From: an uncultured bacterium
GTDB taxonomy: Bacteria; UBP6; UBA1177
Assembly (NCBI GenBank): GCA_905233945.1
Contig: CAJOFY010000027.1
Location: 1-37,836, forward strand
Direction: 5' to 3'
Length of the DNA: 37,836 bases
Made by a program: the position numbers and the translations under genes. The notes under the pieces were generated by a model. It ran no database searches. It was not told where the DNA came from and worked only from the letters and a program-made list of their open reading frames with translations. Numbering within the stretch: the first letter of the stretch is position 1; each line of letters begins with the position of its first letter. Of this stretch, positions 1-9,664 are shown one piece after another.

Positions 1-2367
1 CTCGTCTTTGACGAGCGCTTTTTCGTCGAGTTTCGGGAACGGTGTCTCGGCGATTTCCTTCATTCCGCAGATTTCTGCGAGTTCTTCGGTGATGTGCGGC
101 GCAAACGGGTTGAGAAGGAGGATTATCGAGCGGAGTGCCTGTGCGAGAACCGCTTTTTCGATGTCGGTTTCGGGCTTAAGTTTGTATGTCGCGTTGACAA
201 GTTCCATGATCGCGCTGATTGCGGTGTTAAAGTGGAATCTTTCGATTTCGTCACCGACTTTTTTGATTGTTTCGTGGGTTTTCGACCAGAGTTCCTTGCC
301 GGCACCTTCAACATTTTCGGGGTCGGCGAAGTTTCTGATGATCTCTTCGTTAGCTGTGACGATGTTCCAGATCCTGGTGAGGAATCTGCTGCATCCTTCG
401 ACGCCTTCTTCCGACCATTCGAGGTCTTTCTCGGGCGGAGCCGCGAAGAGGACGAAAAGTCTTGCCGTGTCGGCACCGTATTTGTCGATGAGAACGAGCG
501 GATCAACGACATTTTTCTTCGATTTGCTCATTTTTTCGACTCTGCCGACGTTTACTGGGGAATCATCGGAAATGGTGTAATATTTGCCGTCTTTCTTGTA
601 AACTTCATCAGGATATAAGTAGCCGGAATCGTTGGAATAAGACTCCATGCAGACCATTCCCTGCGTAAGAAGGTTTTTGACCGGCTCGCGGAATCCGACA
701 TAACCTAAATCAGCCAGGATTTTTGTGAAAAATCTGGTGTAAAGCAGGTGCATTACGGCGTGTTCGACTCCGCCGATATACTGGTCGACAGGCATCGCGT
801 GGTCAACTTCCCTGCGTGAGAAGGGGACATCAGCGCTCTTCGGATCGCAGTATCTCATGTGATACCACGAACTTTCGACGAAAGTATCCATAGTGTCTGT
901 CTCTCTTGTCGCCTTGCCGCCGCAGCAGGGACAGGTCGTCTCGTAAAATTCCGGCATATCTTTAAGCGGGCTTGTAACGCCTGTGAATTCGACGTTTTCG
1001 GGAAGTCTGACAGGAAGGTTCTCGATTTTTTCGGGAACCGTGCCGCATTTCGGGCAGTTTATCATCGGGATCGGAGTTCCCCAGTATCTCTGACGGCTGA
1101 TGCCCCAGTCGCGAAGCCTGTAGTTGATGCCGATCCTTCCTTTTCCCTCTTTGATGACATAATCGCTGATCTTCTTTTTGGCGTCGGTCGATTTCGTGCC
1201 GTCGAAGATGCCGCTGTTGACGAGGACGCCGGGCTCGGTGTAAGCCTCTGCAAGCGGTTCTTCAAGAGCTTTGTCTTCAGGCTGGATAACGATTTTTACC
1301 GGAAGACCGTACTTCTTGGCGAAGTCGAAATCGCGCTGGTCGTGAGCCGGAACCGCCATTACGATTCCAGTTCCGTAGCCTGCAAGGACGAAGTTCGCGA
1401 AGTAGAGCGGAACTTTCTCGCCGGTGAGCGGGTGAATCAGATATTTGCCCGTGAAGAAGCCTTTCTTTTCGTAGTTTTCATCGCGTGTCTCAAGGTGGAG
1501 ACGTTTGACCTCGTCGATAAATGCCTGCATTTCGGCGCGGTTGGGAGCATCTTCAAGAAATTTCGCCGTGAACTCGTGCTCGACCGCCATGCTGACGAAA
1601 GTTACACCCATGAGCGTGTCGGGACGGGTCGTAAAGACAGTTGCGGTTTCGTCGCTGTCAGCGAATTTGAAGTCGATGTAGGTTCCTTCGCTCCTTCCGA
1701 TCCAGTTGCGCTGCATCTCTTTTACGTTGTCGGGCCAGCCTTTGAGCTCGTCAAGACAGTCGAGAAGTTCCTGCGCATAGTCGGTGATTTTGAAGTACCA
1801 CTGCTCGATTTTGCGTTTTTCGACCGGACAGCCGTGACGCCAGCAGATGCCGTTCTCGACCTGCTCGTTGGCAAGGACGGTGTTGCATTTCGGGCACCAG
1901 TTGACCTCGCTGTTCTTTTTGTAGACAAGACCGCGGTTGAACATCTCGATGAAGAATTTCTGTTCCCAGCGGTAGTATTCCGGCCTGCATGTTGCGGTTT
2001 CGCGGCTCCAGTCGTAGCTGAAACCGAGCTGATGGAAGCGTTCGCGCATGTTGTCGATGTTCGCGTAAGTCCATTTTGCAGGCGGGATCTTGTTCTCGAT
2101 TGCTGCGTTTTCTGCCGGAAGACCGAAAGAGTCCCAGCCTATCGGATGAAGGACGTTGAACCCTTTTCTGAAGTAGTATCTCGCGACGACATCGCCTATC
2201 GAATAGTTTCTGACATGTCCCATGTGAAGTCTGCCGGACGGGTAGGGGAACATCTCGAGCATGTAGTATTTCGGACGCGGATCGTCCGCACCTTTGTATT
2301 CAAAAATTCCCGATTCTCTCCATTTTTTCTGCCATTTAGGCTCTATTTTCTTGTGTTCGTAAAGCAT
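1..2367 (-). CDS. leuS: Leucyl-tRNA synthetase (3' end cut by window edge)
   Basis: Class I aminoacyl-tRNA synthetase that charges tRNA-Leu in the cytoplasm. The 789 visible codons are open to base 1; bacterial LeuRS is usually about 820-870 residues, so only the C-terminal tail is missing. The HIGH-type motif is HMGH at residues 48-51 and the KMSKS motif lies at residues 612-616. A CPKC...GICWRHGC segment near residue 160 belongs to the zinc/CP1 region. The ATG at 2367 has an AGGAGGA ribosome site at 2371-2376, 11 bases after the stop of the TPR gene, so the two are probably co-transcribed. A long plus-strand open frame over this gene is a shadow. The identification is secure. Confidence 0.97.
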   Translation of the reverse strand, partial: MLYEHKKIEPKWQKKWRESGIFEYKGADDPRPKYYMLEMFPYPSGRLHMGHVRNYSIGDVVARYYFRKGFNVLHPIGWDSFGLPAENAAIENKIPPAKWTYANIDNMRERFHQLGFSYDWSRETATCRPEYYRWEQKFFIEMFNRGLVYKKNSEVNWCPKCNTVLANEQVENGICWRHGCPVEKRKIEQWYFKITDYAQELLDCLDELKGWPDNVKEMQRNWIGRSEGTYIDFKFADSDETATVFTTRPDTLMGVTFVSMAVEHEFTAKFLEDAPNRAEMQAFIDEVKRLHLETRDENYEKKGFFTGKYLIHPLTGEKVPLYFANFVLAGYGTGIVMAVPAHDQRDFDFAKKYGLPVKIVIQPEDKALEEPLAEAYTEPGVLVNSGIFDGTKSTDAKKKISDYVIKEGKGRIGINYRLRDWGISRQRYWGTPIPMINCPKCGTVPEKIENLPVRLPENVEFTGVTSPLKDMPEFYETTCPCCGGKATRETDTMDTFVESSWYHMRYCDPKSADVPFSRREVDHAMPVDQYIGGVEHAVMHLLYTRFFTKILADLGYVGFREPVKNLLTQGMVCMESYSNDSGYLYPDEVYKKDGKYYTISDDSPVNVGRVEKMSKSKKNVVDPLVLIDKYGADTARLFVLFAAPPEKDLEWSEEGVEGCSRFLTRIWNIVTANEEIIRNFADPENVEGAGKELWSKTHETIKKVGDEIERFHFNTAISAIMELVNATYKLKPETDIEKAVLAQALRSIILLLNPFAPHITEELAEICGMKEIAETPFPKLDEKALVKDE

Positions 2368-2378
2368 GATTCCTCCAA

Positions 2379-4817
2379 TCATCTTTCGTTAAAAGGAACT
2401 GAAAATTTATAATTTTTCATCAAAAACTGTCTTAAAACTTTCTGCTTCGACTCTTTGAGCTTTTCCGTTATGTCGGTGATTATCTCGACTTCACGCGGTC
2501 CCATCGGACGCTTTTTATCGAGATTTTTCTGCAGATATGCCATGATTTTGTTCTCCTGACCTTCGTTCACCATGATTTCTGCGCTGAGAAGAATCAGGTA
2601 GTTGTGCATGATGAGCTCGCCGGGAGAAAGGAATTTTTCGTTTTCGAGAATATAGTTGAGCCCGTTTTTCGCCTTTGTCAGATCGCCCTGATAGTAGGTG
2701 ATTTCAGAAGCGAAAGCGAGTGCCGGAAGATAGAATCTGTTGCACTCGATCATTGCGTCTATCGTGGCGAATGTGCGCTGTTTGTCGCCCTGGCTGCGGT
2801 AGACTTCGGCCTTGAGATAGAGCAGTGCAGGTTCGCAGCGCTGCATCGTCCCCATCATTTTGTCGGTTTCTTTGGATACTATTTCAAGTTCGCCGGCGTC
2901 CTTCATCTTGATCTGCTCGCGGATGAAAATCCAGAGCGGATCGTTGTTTTTGCCGAGCTCGAGATATGAATCAGCCTTGTCGAAAAGCATGTAGCGGTTG
3001 TAGATTTCGTTGAGTTTCGAGCGCGCTTCCTTCGTATCGAGCTTTTCGAGCGTTTTTACCGCCTGGTAAACCGCGCCGAACTTCAGAAACTCGTCTATGA
3101 CCGTCATTTTATTCTCGTCTTTTTCAAGTGCGTAGATTTTTTCAAGCAGTTTTATTACTTCCGGAATGTCGTTTTTGTGCGAAAGAACCTCAAAAAACGA
3201 GTAGAGCATTTCAAGGTTTTCGGGATTTTTCTCGACAAGCCCCTTGAGCTGGTTCAGGTAAAGGTCTTCGTTCGTGAGACGGTATTTCATGCTCAGTATT
3301 TTTGCGGTGGTGTTATCGTTTTTCTCTTTTTCGTTTATCTGCTCGTAAGCCGATACAGCCTCTTCAAAGTAGCCGTTTTTCTCGCTGCACAGCGCTCCTG
3401 CGGCAAAAATCTCGCTGTCTACGCTGTCGGGGAAAAACTGCTGGAGTTCGTGATAGGCAAAGTAGCAGTTGCTGTAATCGCTGTTGGCAAGGCTCGCTTC
3501 GAGAACGAGTTTGATGTCCCCGCCGTCACGGGACGAGTCTTTCTTTTCCTTCATGTAAAGCGCCATTCTGTATGCTTCGTTAGGATTCTTTTTGATAAAT
3601 TCGCGTGCGATGTCGCGGCAGAAAGTGCGTCCGGGGCAGACAGAATAGAATCCGTCGACGACAATTTTCTCGTCTTTCATTGCCTCGCCGAGAAGGATTT
3701 TTGCCTCGCCGAAAAAGTATCTTTCGGGGCTTAAATTCTTCCAGTTGTCGAGAATCGAGATGTGATGATCGGCGTTTTCGAGCTCTTTTCCGCTTTCAAT
3801 AGCAGCTTTTGCATCAATCATGATTTTTAGTTTCTGCGAAAGCTCGTAGTGCGGAAAAGCCTCTAAAATCCGGTTGTTGAGCTCTCCGGCATTCTGGAAT
3901 TTGTCCTGTCTGAAAAGCATGAGCGCAGTGTAGAAGGCGCTTCTGAGGTTCGATTTCTCGATTTTTTCAGGAATGTCGAATTCAAGCGAAGCTATTTTAT
4001 GCTTCGTTGCAGGATATTCAAAATCAAGTTTGTGAAAATATTCGCTGTCAACCGGCGGAACGCGGTTTTCAATCGAATCGACAAGCTGGGTAAGCTCCTT
4101 CCCTTTGTCAGAAACCAGAGTCGAATAGATTCTGAACTGCGGAATGTCGCTCTCTTCAAAGTCCGGAGTTATGTGAAAATCGAGGATTCCGAGCGCGTAA
4201 GTCCATAAAATCGCCTTTTTTATGTGGTCGCCCATTCCCTCGCGGATATCGGCGAGCTTGAGATCGCGGATCGAAGCCGAATAATCACGGAATGAAAGCG
4301 ACGTGAAGCTTTCCGCCGGGTTGTCTAGCATATCCTCGTACTGTTTCGCCGGATTTTCTCTCAAAACGAAATAAAGAGCGGCGATTATTCCGGCTGCAGC
4401 AACAAGAATAATGATAAAATTCCGTAATTTCAGCTTGTTGTAGTGCTCGTTCGTCTCAAGTGTCGGTTTTACTATGACGATGTCGCGGATTTTTTTACCC
4501 TGCGCCTCGTCGGCAGTTTTTACATCTTCGTCGTCGGCATACTTTTCAAGCTCTTTTTTTGCCGCGAAATGGTTCGGGTTTGCCGCGATGACGGCGCGGA
4601 GCTCTTTCACGCCTTCTTTCTTTTTGCCGAGATTTATAAGTGCTGTTCCGCGGTAGAAGTGGACTTCCGGTGTTTCCGAGCCGCTTCTTATCGAAGTGAT
4701 TTCAATGATTTTTTCCCACTGCAGCTCACGCTTGCACTCTTCCAGAAGTTCAATGAGATTCGGCAGAGTCGGGTTTGAATTGTACTGTGCTTCCAAAGTC
4801 TCAAGTTTTCTGCTCAT
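2379..4817 (-). CDS. Membrane-anchored TPR-repeat protein of unknown function
   Basis: An 812-residue protein. Residues about 15-95 form a cytoplasmic helical-repeat (TPR-like) segment including a 'FYRGTALINLGKKKEGVKEL' unit. One transmembrane helix lies at about 133-152, and about 650 residues of helical repeats follow, probably in the periplasm. No catalytic motif is visible. I chose ATG 4817 over the upstream GTG at 4832 because GGGAGGTG lies just before it. The gene sits between sbcC (81-base gap) and leuS (11-base gap) on the same strand. A scaffold role, for example in envelope assembly, is a guess from architecture. No close family is recognised. Confidence 0.8.
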   Translation of the reverse strand: MSRKLETLEAQYNSNPTLPNLIELLEECKRELQWEKIIEITSIRSGSETPEVHFYRGTALINLGKKKEGVKELRAVIAANPNHFAAKKELEKYADDEDVKTADEAQGKKIRDIVIVKPTLETNEHYNKLKLRNFIIILVAAAGIIAALYFVLRENPAKQYEDMLDNPAESFTSLSFRDYSASIRDLKLADIREGMGDHIKKAILWTYALGILDFHITPDFEESDIPQFRIYSTLVSDKGKELTQLVDSIENRVPPVDSEYFHKLDFEYPATKHKIASLEFDIPEKIEKSNLRSAFYTALMLFRQDKFQNAGELNNRILEAFPHYELSQKLKIMIDAKAAIESGKELENADHHISILDNWKNLSPERYFFGEAKILLGEAMKDEKIVVDGFYSVCPGRTFCRDIAREFIKKNPNEAYRMALYMKEKKDSSRDGGDIKLVLEASLANSDYSNCYFAYHELQQFFPDSVDSEIFAAGALCSEKNGYFEEAVSAYEQINEKEKNDNTTAKILSMKYRLTNEDLYLNQLKGLVEKNPENLEMLYSFFEVLSHKNDIPEVIKLLEKIYALEKDENKMTVIDEFLKFGAVYQAVKTLEKLDTKEARSKLNEIYNRYMLFDKADSYLELGKNNDPLWIFIREQIKMKDAGELEIVSKETDKMMGTMQRCEPALLYLKAEVYRSQGDKQRTFATIDAMIECNRFYLPALAFASEITYYQGDLTKAKNGLNYILENEKFLSPGELIMHNYLILLSAEIMVNEGQENKIMAYLQKNLDKKRPMGPREVEIITDITEKLKESKQKVLRQFLMKNYKFSVPFNER

Positions 4818-4898
4818 AAACACCTCCCGCACAAAACGCGGTTTTTATACAAATAATTGCCGAAAAATCAAGGAATTGAGCTGTTTTAAGGGGCTAAA

Positions 4899-7643
4899 TC
4901 AGGGATGAAGGGGAGATGTGGGATTTTGTGTGATGCCGTCTCCTCTTAAAATGCTGTGGCCGCCGGGCCCCGGTATCACTTCTATTTTCTGTTCTATTGC
5001 GTCGATAACAGCCGGAAGGTGCGATATTATACCGAGCATTTTGCCGTTTTTCTGCATCGATTTGAGTGTGTCGAGAACGTTGGAAAGTTCAGGTCCGCTA
5101 AGTGTTCCGAAACCTTCATCCAGGAAAAGCGAATCGACTTTTACGTTTCTGCTGGCAAATTCTGCTATTCCCAAGGCAAGCGAAAGGCTTACAAGAAAGC
5201 GTTCTCCGCCTGAAATATTGGAGATGCTGCGCGGTTCCCTGAAGTTTGCATCTTCGATCTGGAAATCGAGTTCGTCTTTTACTTTCAAAGTGTATCTCTC
5301 CTTCATCTGGTGAAGATATTTGTTGGAAATCTCAATCAGCTGTTTGAAAGTGAGGCTCTGGACAAACACCGAAAATTTATCGCCTTCCTGAGTTCCGATC
5401 CAATCTTTCATCTGCTTCCATTTTGAAGCGATTTTGTTCTGATCATCCAATTTTTTCTGAAGTTCACGGCTGCGGTTTTCCTTGTTGTCGCTTTCGTCGA
5501 TTTTTGCTTTTATTTCACCGAGATTCTGATTGAGTTTATTTCTTTCGCTTTCAATTTCCTCCAGGGATTTACTGCACACCTCGCGTTCCGGCATGGATTC
5601 TCTTTTTGTTGCGGCGAACTCTTTGAAAGCTGCCGCAGTTCTTTCCGATTCTGTTTTCGCTGAAATTAGTTTCTCCTCCACTTTTTTCCGCTCTTCCCGG
5701 AGAGAATCCAGTTCGTTCCGTTCAAGAAGCGATTCACAGAATTCTTTTTCATCCGTGAAGTTCTTTTCCTGAATAGCGGTTACAAATCCTGTCGCTTTTT
5801 CTTTCAGTATTGCTGCGCGTTTTCCAGTTCCATCCCTTAGCGAGCTGTGCAATGTCTGAACTGAAGAGAAAATTTTGCCGGTTTCTGCATATTCCAGGTT
5901 TAAACTGTCTATAAGTTTTCCGTTTTCCTGAATCTTTTTGATGAGATTTTCCTCTTCTTCTGCAACTTTTTTATTTCCGAATTTTTCTGTGCGTAAGGAA
6001 ATTTTTTCACTCAGGCTGGTTTTTAAACCGGAGAGTATTTTTTCCTTTTCCGCAATTTCTTTTTTTGTCTCTTCTAGCTGCTTTGTTTTTGCTTCCTGCG
6101 AATATTTAAGTTCAGATTCTGATGTTTTGATCTCGTCACTGATTGAATCCCGTTCTTTCTTCAGCCTGTTTCGTTCATCGTTCAGTTGTTTTAAACTTGA
6201 AACCGTGTTATGAAAGCGGGAATTGTTATCCGGATTGAAATCGGCTGAGTGGGTGCGGTGATAGCGGTTTCCGCATACGGGGCAGATATCACCGGGTTCA
6301 AGGCGGAGTTCAAGCTGACCAGCGAGAAAAAGAGCGTCATCGGCAAATATTTTTGAAATAGCTTCTTCTTTTTCCTTGATTTTGTTATCAAGTTTTTCAC
6401 ATTTTTTTGACCATTCCAGCAGTTCTCCTGATTTTTTTTCGTATACTGCCAGCTCATTTTTCTGTTTAGTCTCATTATTTTTTTTATTTTCCAGCTCTTT
6501 TTCGGCCTGTAAAATCACTTCTCTTTTTGTTTTTATATCCGAATCAAGGTCGTATATTTCTTTCCATACAGGCCGCTGTTTTTGGTGAAAACTGTTTAAA
6601 GATTCCGCCTGCTCCCTGGCCTTGCTGAGGTTCATTTCGGAAGTTTCATATTTTTTCTTTGCTTCGGAAAGATTTTTTTCCGCTGATGCAAGCTGAGAAA
6701 GTTCATTCCGTTGCTCTTTACGCATATCTGAAAGCTGTTCATACAAGTTTCTGCATAACTCGGCCCGTTCGGCTTTTTCAAGAATCTGCCGCTTTTCATC
6801 GAAATCTTTGCTTTCTTTATCCGCTTTCTCCCAATTTTTTTGCGAAATCTCTGCTTCCTTCCGTTTTGACTCAAGAGAGGTATACCATTCCAGATCTTTC
6901 CTAATGGAATCGCCTTTTTCCTTCAGAATTTCGGTTTCTTTAAATATGGCATCCCTGCGGGTGCGCAGCTGCTGCAAATCTTCTTCACTCAAAATGTTGA
7001 TGTTTGCTTCGGTGAGCCTGGATGCAATTTTTTCACATTCTTCTTTTTCTTCTTTGAAGCGTTCCACAATTTTCTTAGCAATTTCCCTGTAACGCTGGGC
7101 ACCGCTCAGTTTTTCCAGAATTTTGGCGCGTTCGTCCTCTTTGCAGTCAAGGAATTTGTCGAATTCTCCCTGGGCAAGCATGACGGAACGGCAGAACTGG
7201 TTGAAATCGAGCTTTACAATGTCTGATGTCGCTTTTTCCAAGGCATTAGAAGAGGCTTTTCCAGCGGAAATTATTTCGCGGCTCTCTTTTTTGATTATTT
7301 GATATTCAGGTTCTTTAAGAGTGCCGGTCCGTGCGCGTCCCTGCGACCATTCGGAAGTGTAGGTGCCGTTTTCAGTCTGGTAAGTAATGCGTGAATAACA
7401 GGAAGCTGTTTCCCGTGTCATGACTTCGTTCCCGGCTTCACCTTTGTTTATAGTTTTCTGTCTTGCGGTTTTGCCGTAAAGAGCGAGCGTTATCGCATCG
7501 AGAATGCTCGTTTTTCCTGAACCGGTCGGTCCGTGAATCAGAAAAATGTTGTGGTTCAAGAGATAGTTTTCGTTTGTGAAATCTATTTCCCACCTTCCGT
7601 AAAGTGAGTTTATGTTCTGAAATTCCAGTTTTAATATTTTCAT
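4899..7643 (-). CDS. sbcC: Exonuclease subunit SbcC (Rad50-like SMC ATPase)
   Basis: ATPase subunit of the SbcCD (Rad50-Mre11 type) nuclease, which opens hairpins and trims blocked DNA ends. The 914 residues contain a Walker A motif GPTGSGKT at 38-45 and long coiled coils broken by a zinc hook CPVC at 454-457. The ABC signature ISGGERF lies near residue 810 and Walker B LFLDEGFGTL near residue 840. Length and order are typical of the family. The ATG at 7643 overlaps the sbcD stop as ATGA, with GAGGTGG upstream, so translation is probably coupled to sbcD. Confidence 0.95.
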   Translation of the reverse strand: MKILKLEFQNINSLYGRWEIDFTNENYLLNHNIFLIHGPTGSGKTSILDAITLALYGKTARQKTINKGEAGNEVMTRETASCYSRITYQTENGTYTSEWSQGRARTGTLKEPEYQIIKKESREIISAGKASSNALEKATSDIVKLDFNQFCRSVMLAQGEFDKFLDCKEDERAKILEKLSGAQRYREIAKKIVERFKEEKEECEKIASRLTEANINILSEEDLQQLRTRRDAIFKETEILKEKGDSIRKDLEWYTSLESKRKEAEISQKNWEKADKESKDFDEKRQILEKAERAELCRNLYEQLSDMRKEQRNELSQLASAEKNLSEAKKKYETSEMNLSKAREQAESLNSFHQKQRPVWKEIYDLDSDIKTKREVILQAEKELENKKNNETKQKNELAVYEKKSGELLEWSKKCEKLDNKIKEKEEAISKIFADDALFLAGQLELRLEPGDICPVCGNRYHRTHSADFNPDNNSRFHNTVSSLKQLNDERNRLKKERDSISDEIKTSESELKYSQEAKTKQLEETKKEIAEKEKILSGLKTSLSEKISLRTEKFGNKKVAEEEENLIKKIQENGKLIDSLNLEYAETGKIFSSVQTLHSSLRDGTGKRAAILKEKATGFVTAIQEKNFTDEKEFCESLLERNELDSLREERKKVEEKLISAKTESERTAAAFKEFAATKRESMPEREVCSKSLEEIESERNKLNQNLGEIKAKIDESDNKENRSRELQKKLDDQNKIASKWKQMKDWIGTQEGDKFSVFVQSLTFKQLIEISNKYLHQMKERYTLKVKDELDFQIEDANFREPRSISNISGGERFLVSLSLALGIAEFASRNVKVDSLFLDEGFGTLSGPELSNVLDTLKSMQKNGKMLGIISHLPAVIDAIEQKIEVIPGPGGHSILRGDGITQNPTSPLHP

Positions 7644-8905
7644 TTTTCCACCTCGTTTGCGATTTCCATGAAAAGCGGAAGATACTCTTTAATCTTTTCT
7701 TTTGCTTCTTCGCTTTCGGGATCGAGTCCTTCCTTGCTCAGAATAAGAGTTCTGAAAACATCTTCTTCGCTGAGTTCCTTCACATCGGATACGCCGAAAG
7801 ATTCCAATGATGTGTCGTAACGCTGTTCCGGAAATTTCGGTCTCCAGCTCACGATATAAAGCGGCGGATTGATCTTAATGTCTGCAAATGCGTCATGGAT
7901 ATTCCGGCCTGTTTCCACTTTATACATGATTTCAATATAGGTTTTTCTTTCAAATTTTCCCGAACAAAGCTGCCCGGCTTTCTCTTTTATTTCGTCGATT
8001 GTCCCTTCAATGCGTATAAAGTCGAAAATCTGCGGAACATCTATCTGTGTCACTTCCGGCACAGATCCGCGCTCTGTTTCAACGAGCAGGATTTTTCTCG
8101 GAATATTGACTTCATCAAACCCGAGGATGAAAGGGGAACCGCTGTAACGGATCCGGTCGTTTTTTGCGACTCTGGTCGGGTAGTGGATGTGGCCGAGTGC
8201 GACATAATCAAATCCTGAAGGAAAGACGGGAAAGACGGAGACATTTATCGCGCCTAGATTTCCGACTAAATCAATGCGTTTTGTTCCGTCGTCTGTTTTT
8301 TCTCCGCACGGAACTTCCGCAAGCCTTCCTTCCAGATTTGCGGCATAGAGATGACCTGTCGCGATAATCGGAATATTTCTTCCGGCGCGCAGTGAGTCTG
8401 CGGCTTCGTAAGCCCGTTTGTAAAGCTCGCCGAAAGATTTGTTTACAAAATCGTCTCCGTCATAGGCAAATCTGCGTAAATCGGGTTCTCTGACGAAAGG
8501 AATTGCAGCGCAGATGGCACATACGTTTCCTTCGGAGTTTTTCAGTTCAAACACACAGTTTTCGACCTTGACATCAGAAATACTTCCGACTACGTGGATG
8601 TTGAGTGCTTCCAGCAGATCTTTAGGAGCATCGATCAGCGGAGCGGAATCGTGGTTTCCTGCGACGATAATGACGTTTTGGCAGCCGGTGTCGAGCAGCG
8701 ATGCTAAAAATCTGTAGTATTCGTGCCTTGCTGCCACAGGCGGATTTATCGTATCGAAAATATCGCCTGAAACAATGAGAGCCTCCGCTTTCTGTTCATT
8801 GATCTGCTCTTTAAGCCAGTCGAAAAAAGTGCTGACTTCTTTGATACGGTCTATGTCGTGCATAGAATTTCCCAGATGCCAGTCCGCCGTGTGAATGAAT
8901 TTCAT
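7640..8905 (-). CDS. sbcD: Exonuclease subunit SbcD (Mre11-like nuclease)
   Basis: Metallophosphoesterase subunit of SbcCD. The 421-residue protein shows the ordered Mn-binding motifs: HTADWHLG at residues 5-12, then VSGDIFD, AGNHDS, a GHLYA motif and GHIHYP. The C-terminal part carries the capping domain. The start has an ideal GGAGG ribosome site at about 8910-8915. It lies 26 bases after the hlyIII-family gene and overlaps sbcC by four bases, so the three form an operon. Confidence 0.95.
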   Translation of the reverse strand: MKFIHTADWHLGNSMHDIDRIKEVSTFFDWLKEQINEQKAEALIVSGDIFDTINPPVAARHEYYRFLASLLDTGCQNVIIVAGNHDSAPLIDAPKDLLEALNIHVVGSISDVKVENCVFELKNSEGNVCAICAAIPFVREPDLRRFAYDGDDFVNKSFGELYKRAYEAADSLRAGRNIPIIATGHLYAANLEGRLAEVPCGEKTDDGTKRIDLVGNLGAINVSVFPVFPSGFDYVALGHIHYPTRVAKNDRIRYSGSPFILGFDEVNIPRKILLVETERGSVPEVTQIDVPQIFDFIRIEGTIDEIKEKAGQLCSGKFERKTYIEIMYKVETGRNIHDAFADIKINPPLYIVSWRPKFPEQRYDTSLESFGVSDVKELSEEDVFRTLILSKEGLDPESEEAKEKIKEYLPLFMEIANEVEK

Positions 8906-8931
8906 TTTATCCTCCGGATTGAGAACGGTGT

Positions 8932-9555
8932 TTAGAGCAGCGATATTATCGCCATATAGTGCAGAATCGCGCCAAAAAGGACAAAAAAGTGCCAGATTCC
9001 GTGAAAATATTTCCTTTTCGAAAGGTAGAAATAACTGCCGGTTGTATAGACAAGACCGCCTGCAATCAGGTAGAGCATCGATGCTTTATGTCCTTTTGAC
9101 CACAGAATGTAAAGCAGAAAAACCGAAAGCCAGCCCATGAGTACGTAAAGTCCTGTCGAAAGGCGCTTGAATTTGAGTGTGAGGCACGAAAAAACGACGC
9201 CTGTGAGAGCCAGATACCAGATCATTACAAGAAAAATGATCGAATAGGGAATTTCCAGCACAAGCATTAGCATCGGGGTGTAAGTTCCTGCAATCAGAAG
9301 ATAGATCGCGCTGTGGTCGATGCGTCTGAAAACTTTTTTTGCTGTTTCGTTCGTCATTGCGTGATAACATGTCGATGACTCGAACGAAATGAAAAGCATC
9401 GCGCTGTAAATCGCTGTCGTTGCAGTCTGCATCGAAGTGCTTGATTTGTAAGCCAGCATGACCATTGCATAAATTGCGAAAAGTGCGCCGAACGCGTGGC
9501 TGAAAGCGTTGAGAAATTCTTCGCCCTGCGTGTATTTTTTTTCTTCAGATTCCAT
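8932..9555 (-). CDS. Hemolysin III / PAQR-family membrane protein
   Basis: A 207-residue integral membrane protein with about seven hydrophobic helices. Family motifs are present: the N-terminal E..N..SHA..A segment, SSTCYHAMT, the FRRIDHSAIYLLIAGTYTP block, and the C-terminal HGIWHFFVLFGAILHYMAI. The conserved histidines and aspartate are those thought to bind Zn in PAQR proteins. Bacterial members (YqfA, HlyIII) have poorly defined roles, often linked to membrane fluidity; the hemolysin name is historical. AGGAGG lies eight bases before the ATG. It is the first gene of the sbcDC operon and follows a good promoter. Confidence 0.9.
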   Translation of the reverse strand: MESEEKKYTQGEEFLNAFSHAFGALFAIYAMVMLAYKSSTSMQTATTAIYSAMLFISFESSTCYHAMTNETAKKVFRRIDHSAIYLLIAGTYTPMLMLVLEIPYSIIFLVMIWYLALTGVVFSCLTLKFKRLSTGLYVLMGWLSVFLLYILWSKGHKASMLYLIAGGLVYTTGSYFYLSKRKYFHGIWHFFVLFGAILHYMAIISLL

Positions 9556-9598
9556 AGCAGCAGCCTCCTGACAGCAAGAAACAGTTAGTCCGGATTTA

Positions 9599-9626
9599 GG
9601 ATTACAGCTAAAAAAAGATATGTCAA
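9599..9626 (-). promoter_or_regulatory. Probable sigma-70 promoter for the hlyIII-sbcDC operon
   Basis: On the minus strand a perfect TTGACA (9621-9626) is followed after 16 bases by TAATCC (9599-9604), about 45 bases before the hlyIII-family ATG. The -35 is excellent; the -10 is imperfect but preceded by TG. Confidence 0.45.
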
Positions 9627-9664
9627 GGAGTTTTTAGAAAATTAAAGGAGTCGAAAAATTGTGA

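Noticed and set aside
859-2412. 517-codon plus-strand open frame opposite leuS
   Set aside because: It lies antisense to an unmistakable LeuRS; low-complexity Phe/Val-rich translation, no ribosome site, no family resemblance.
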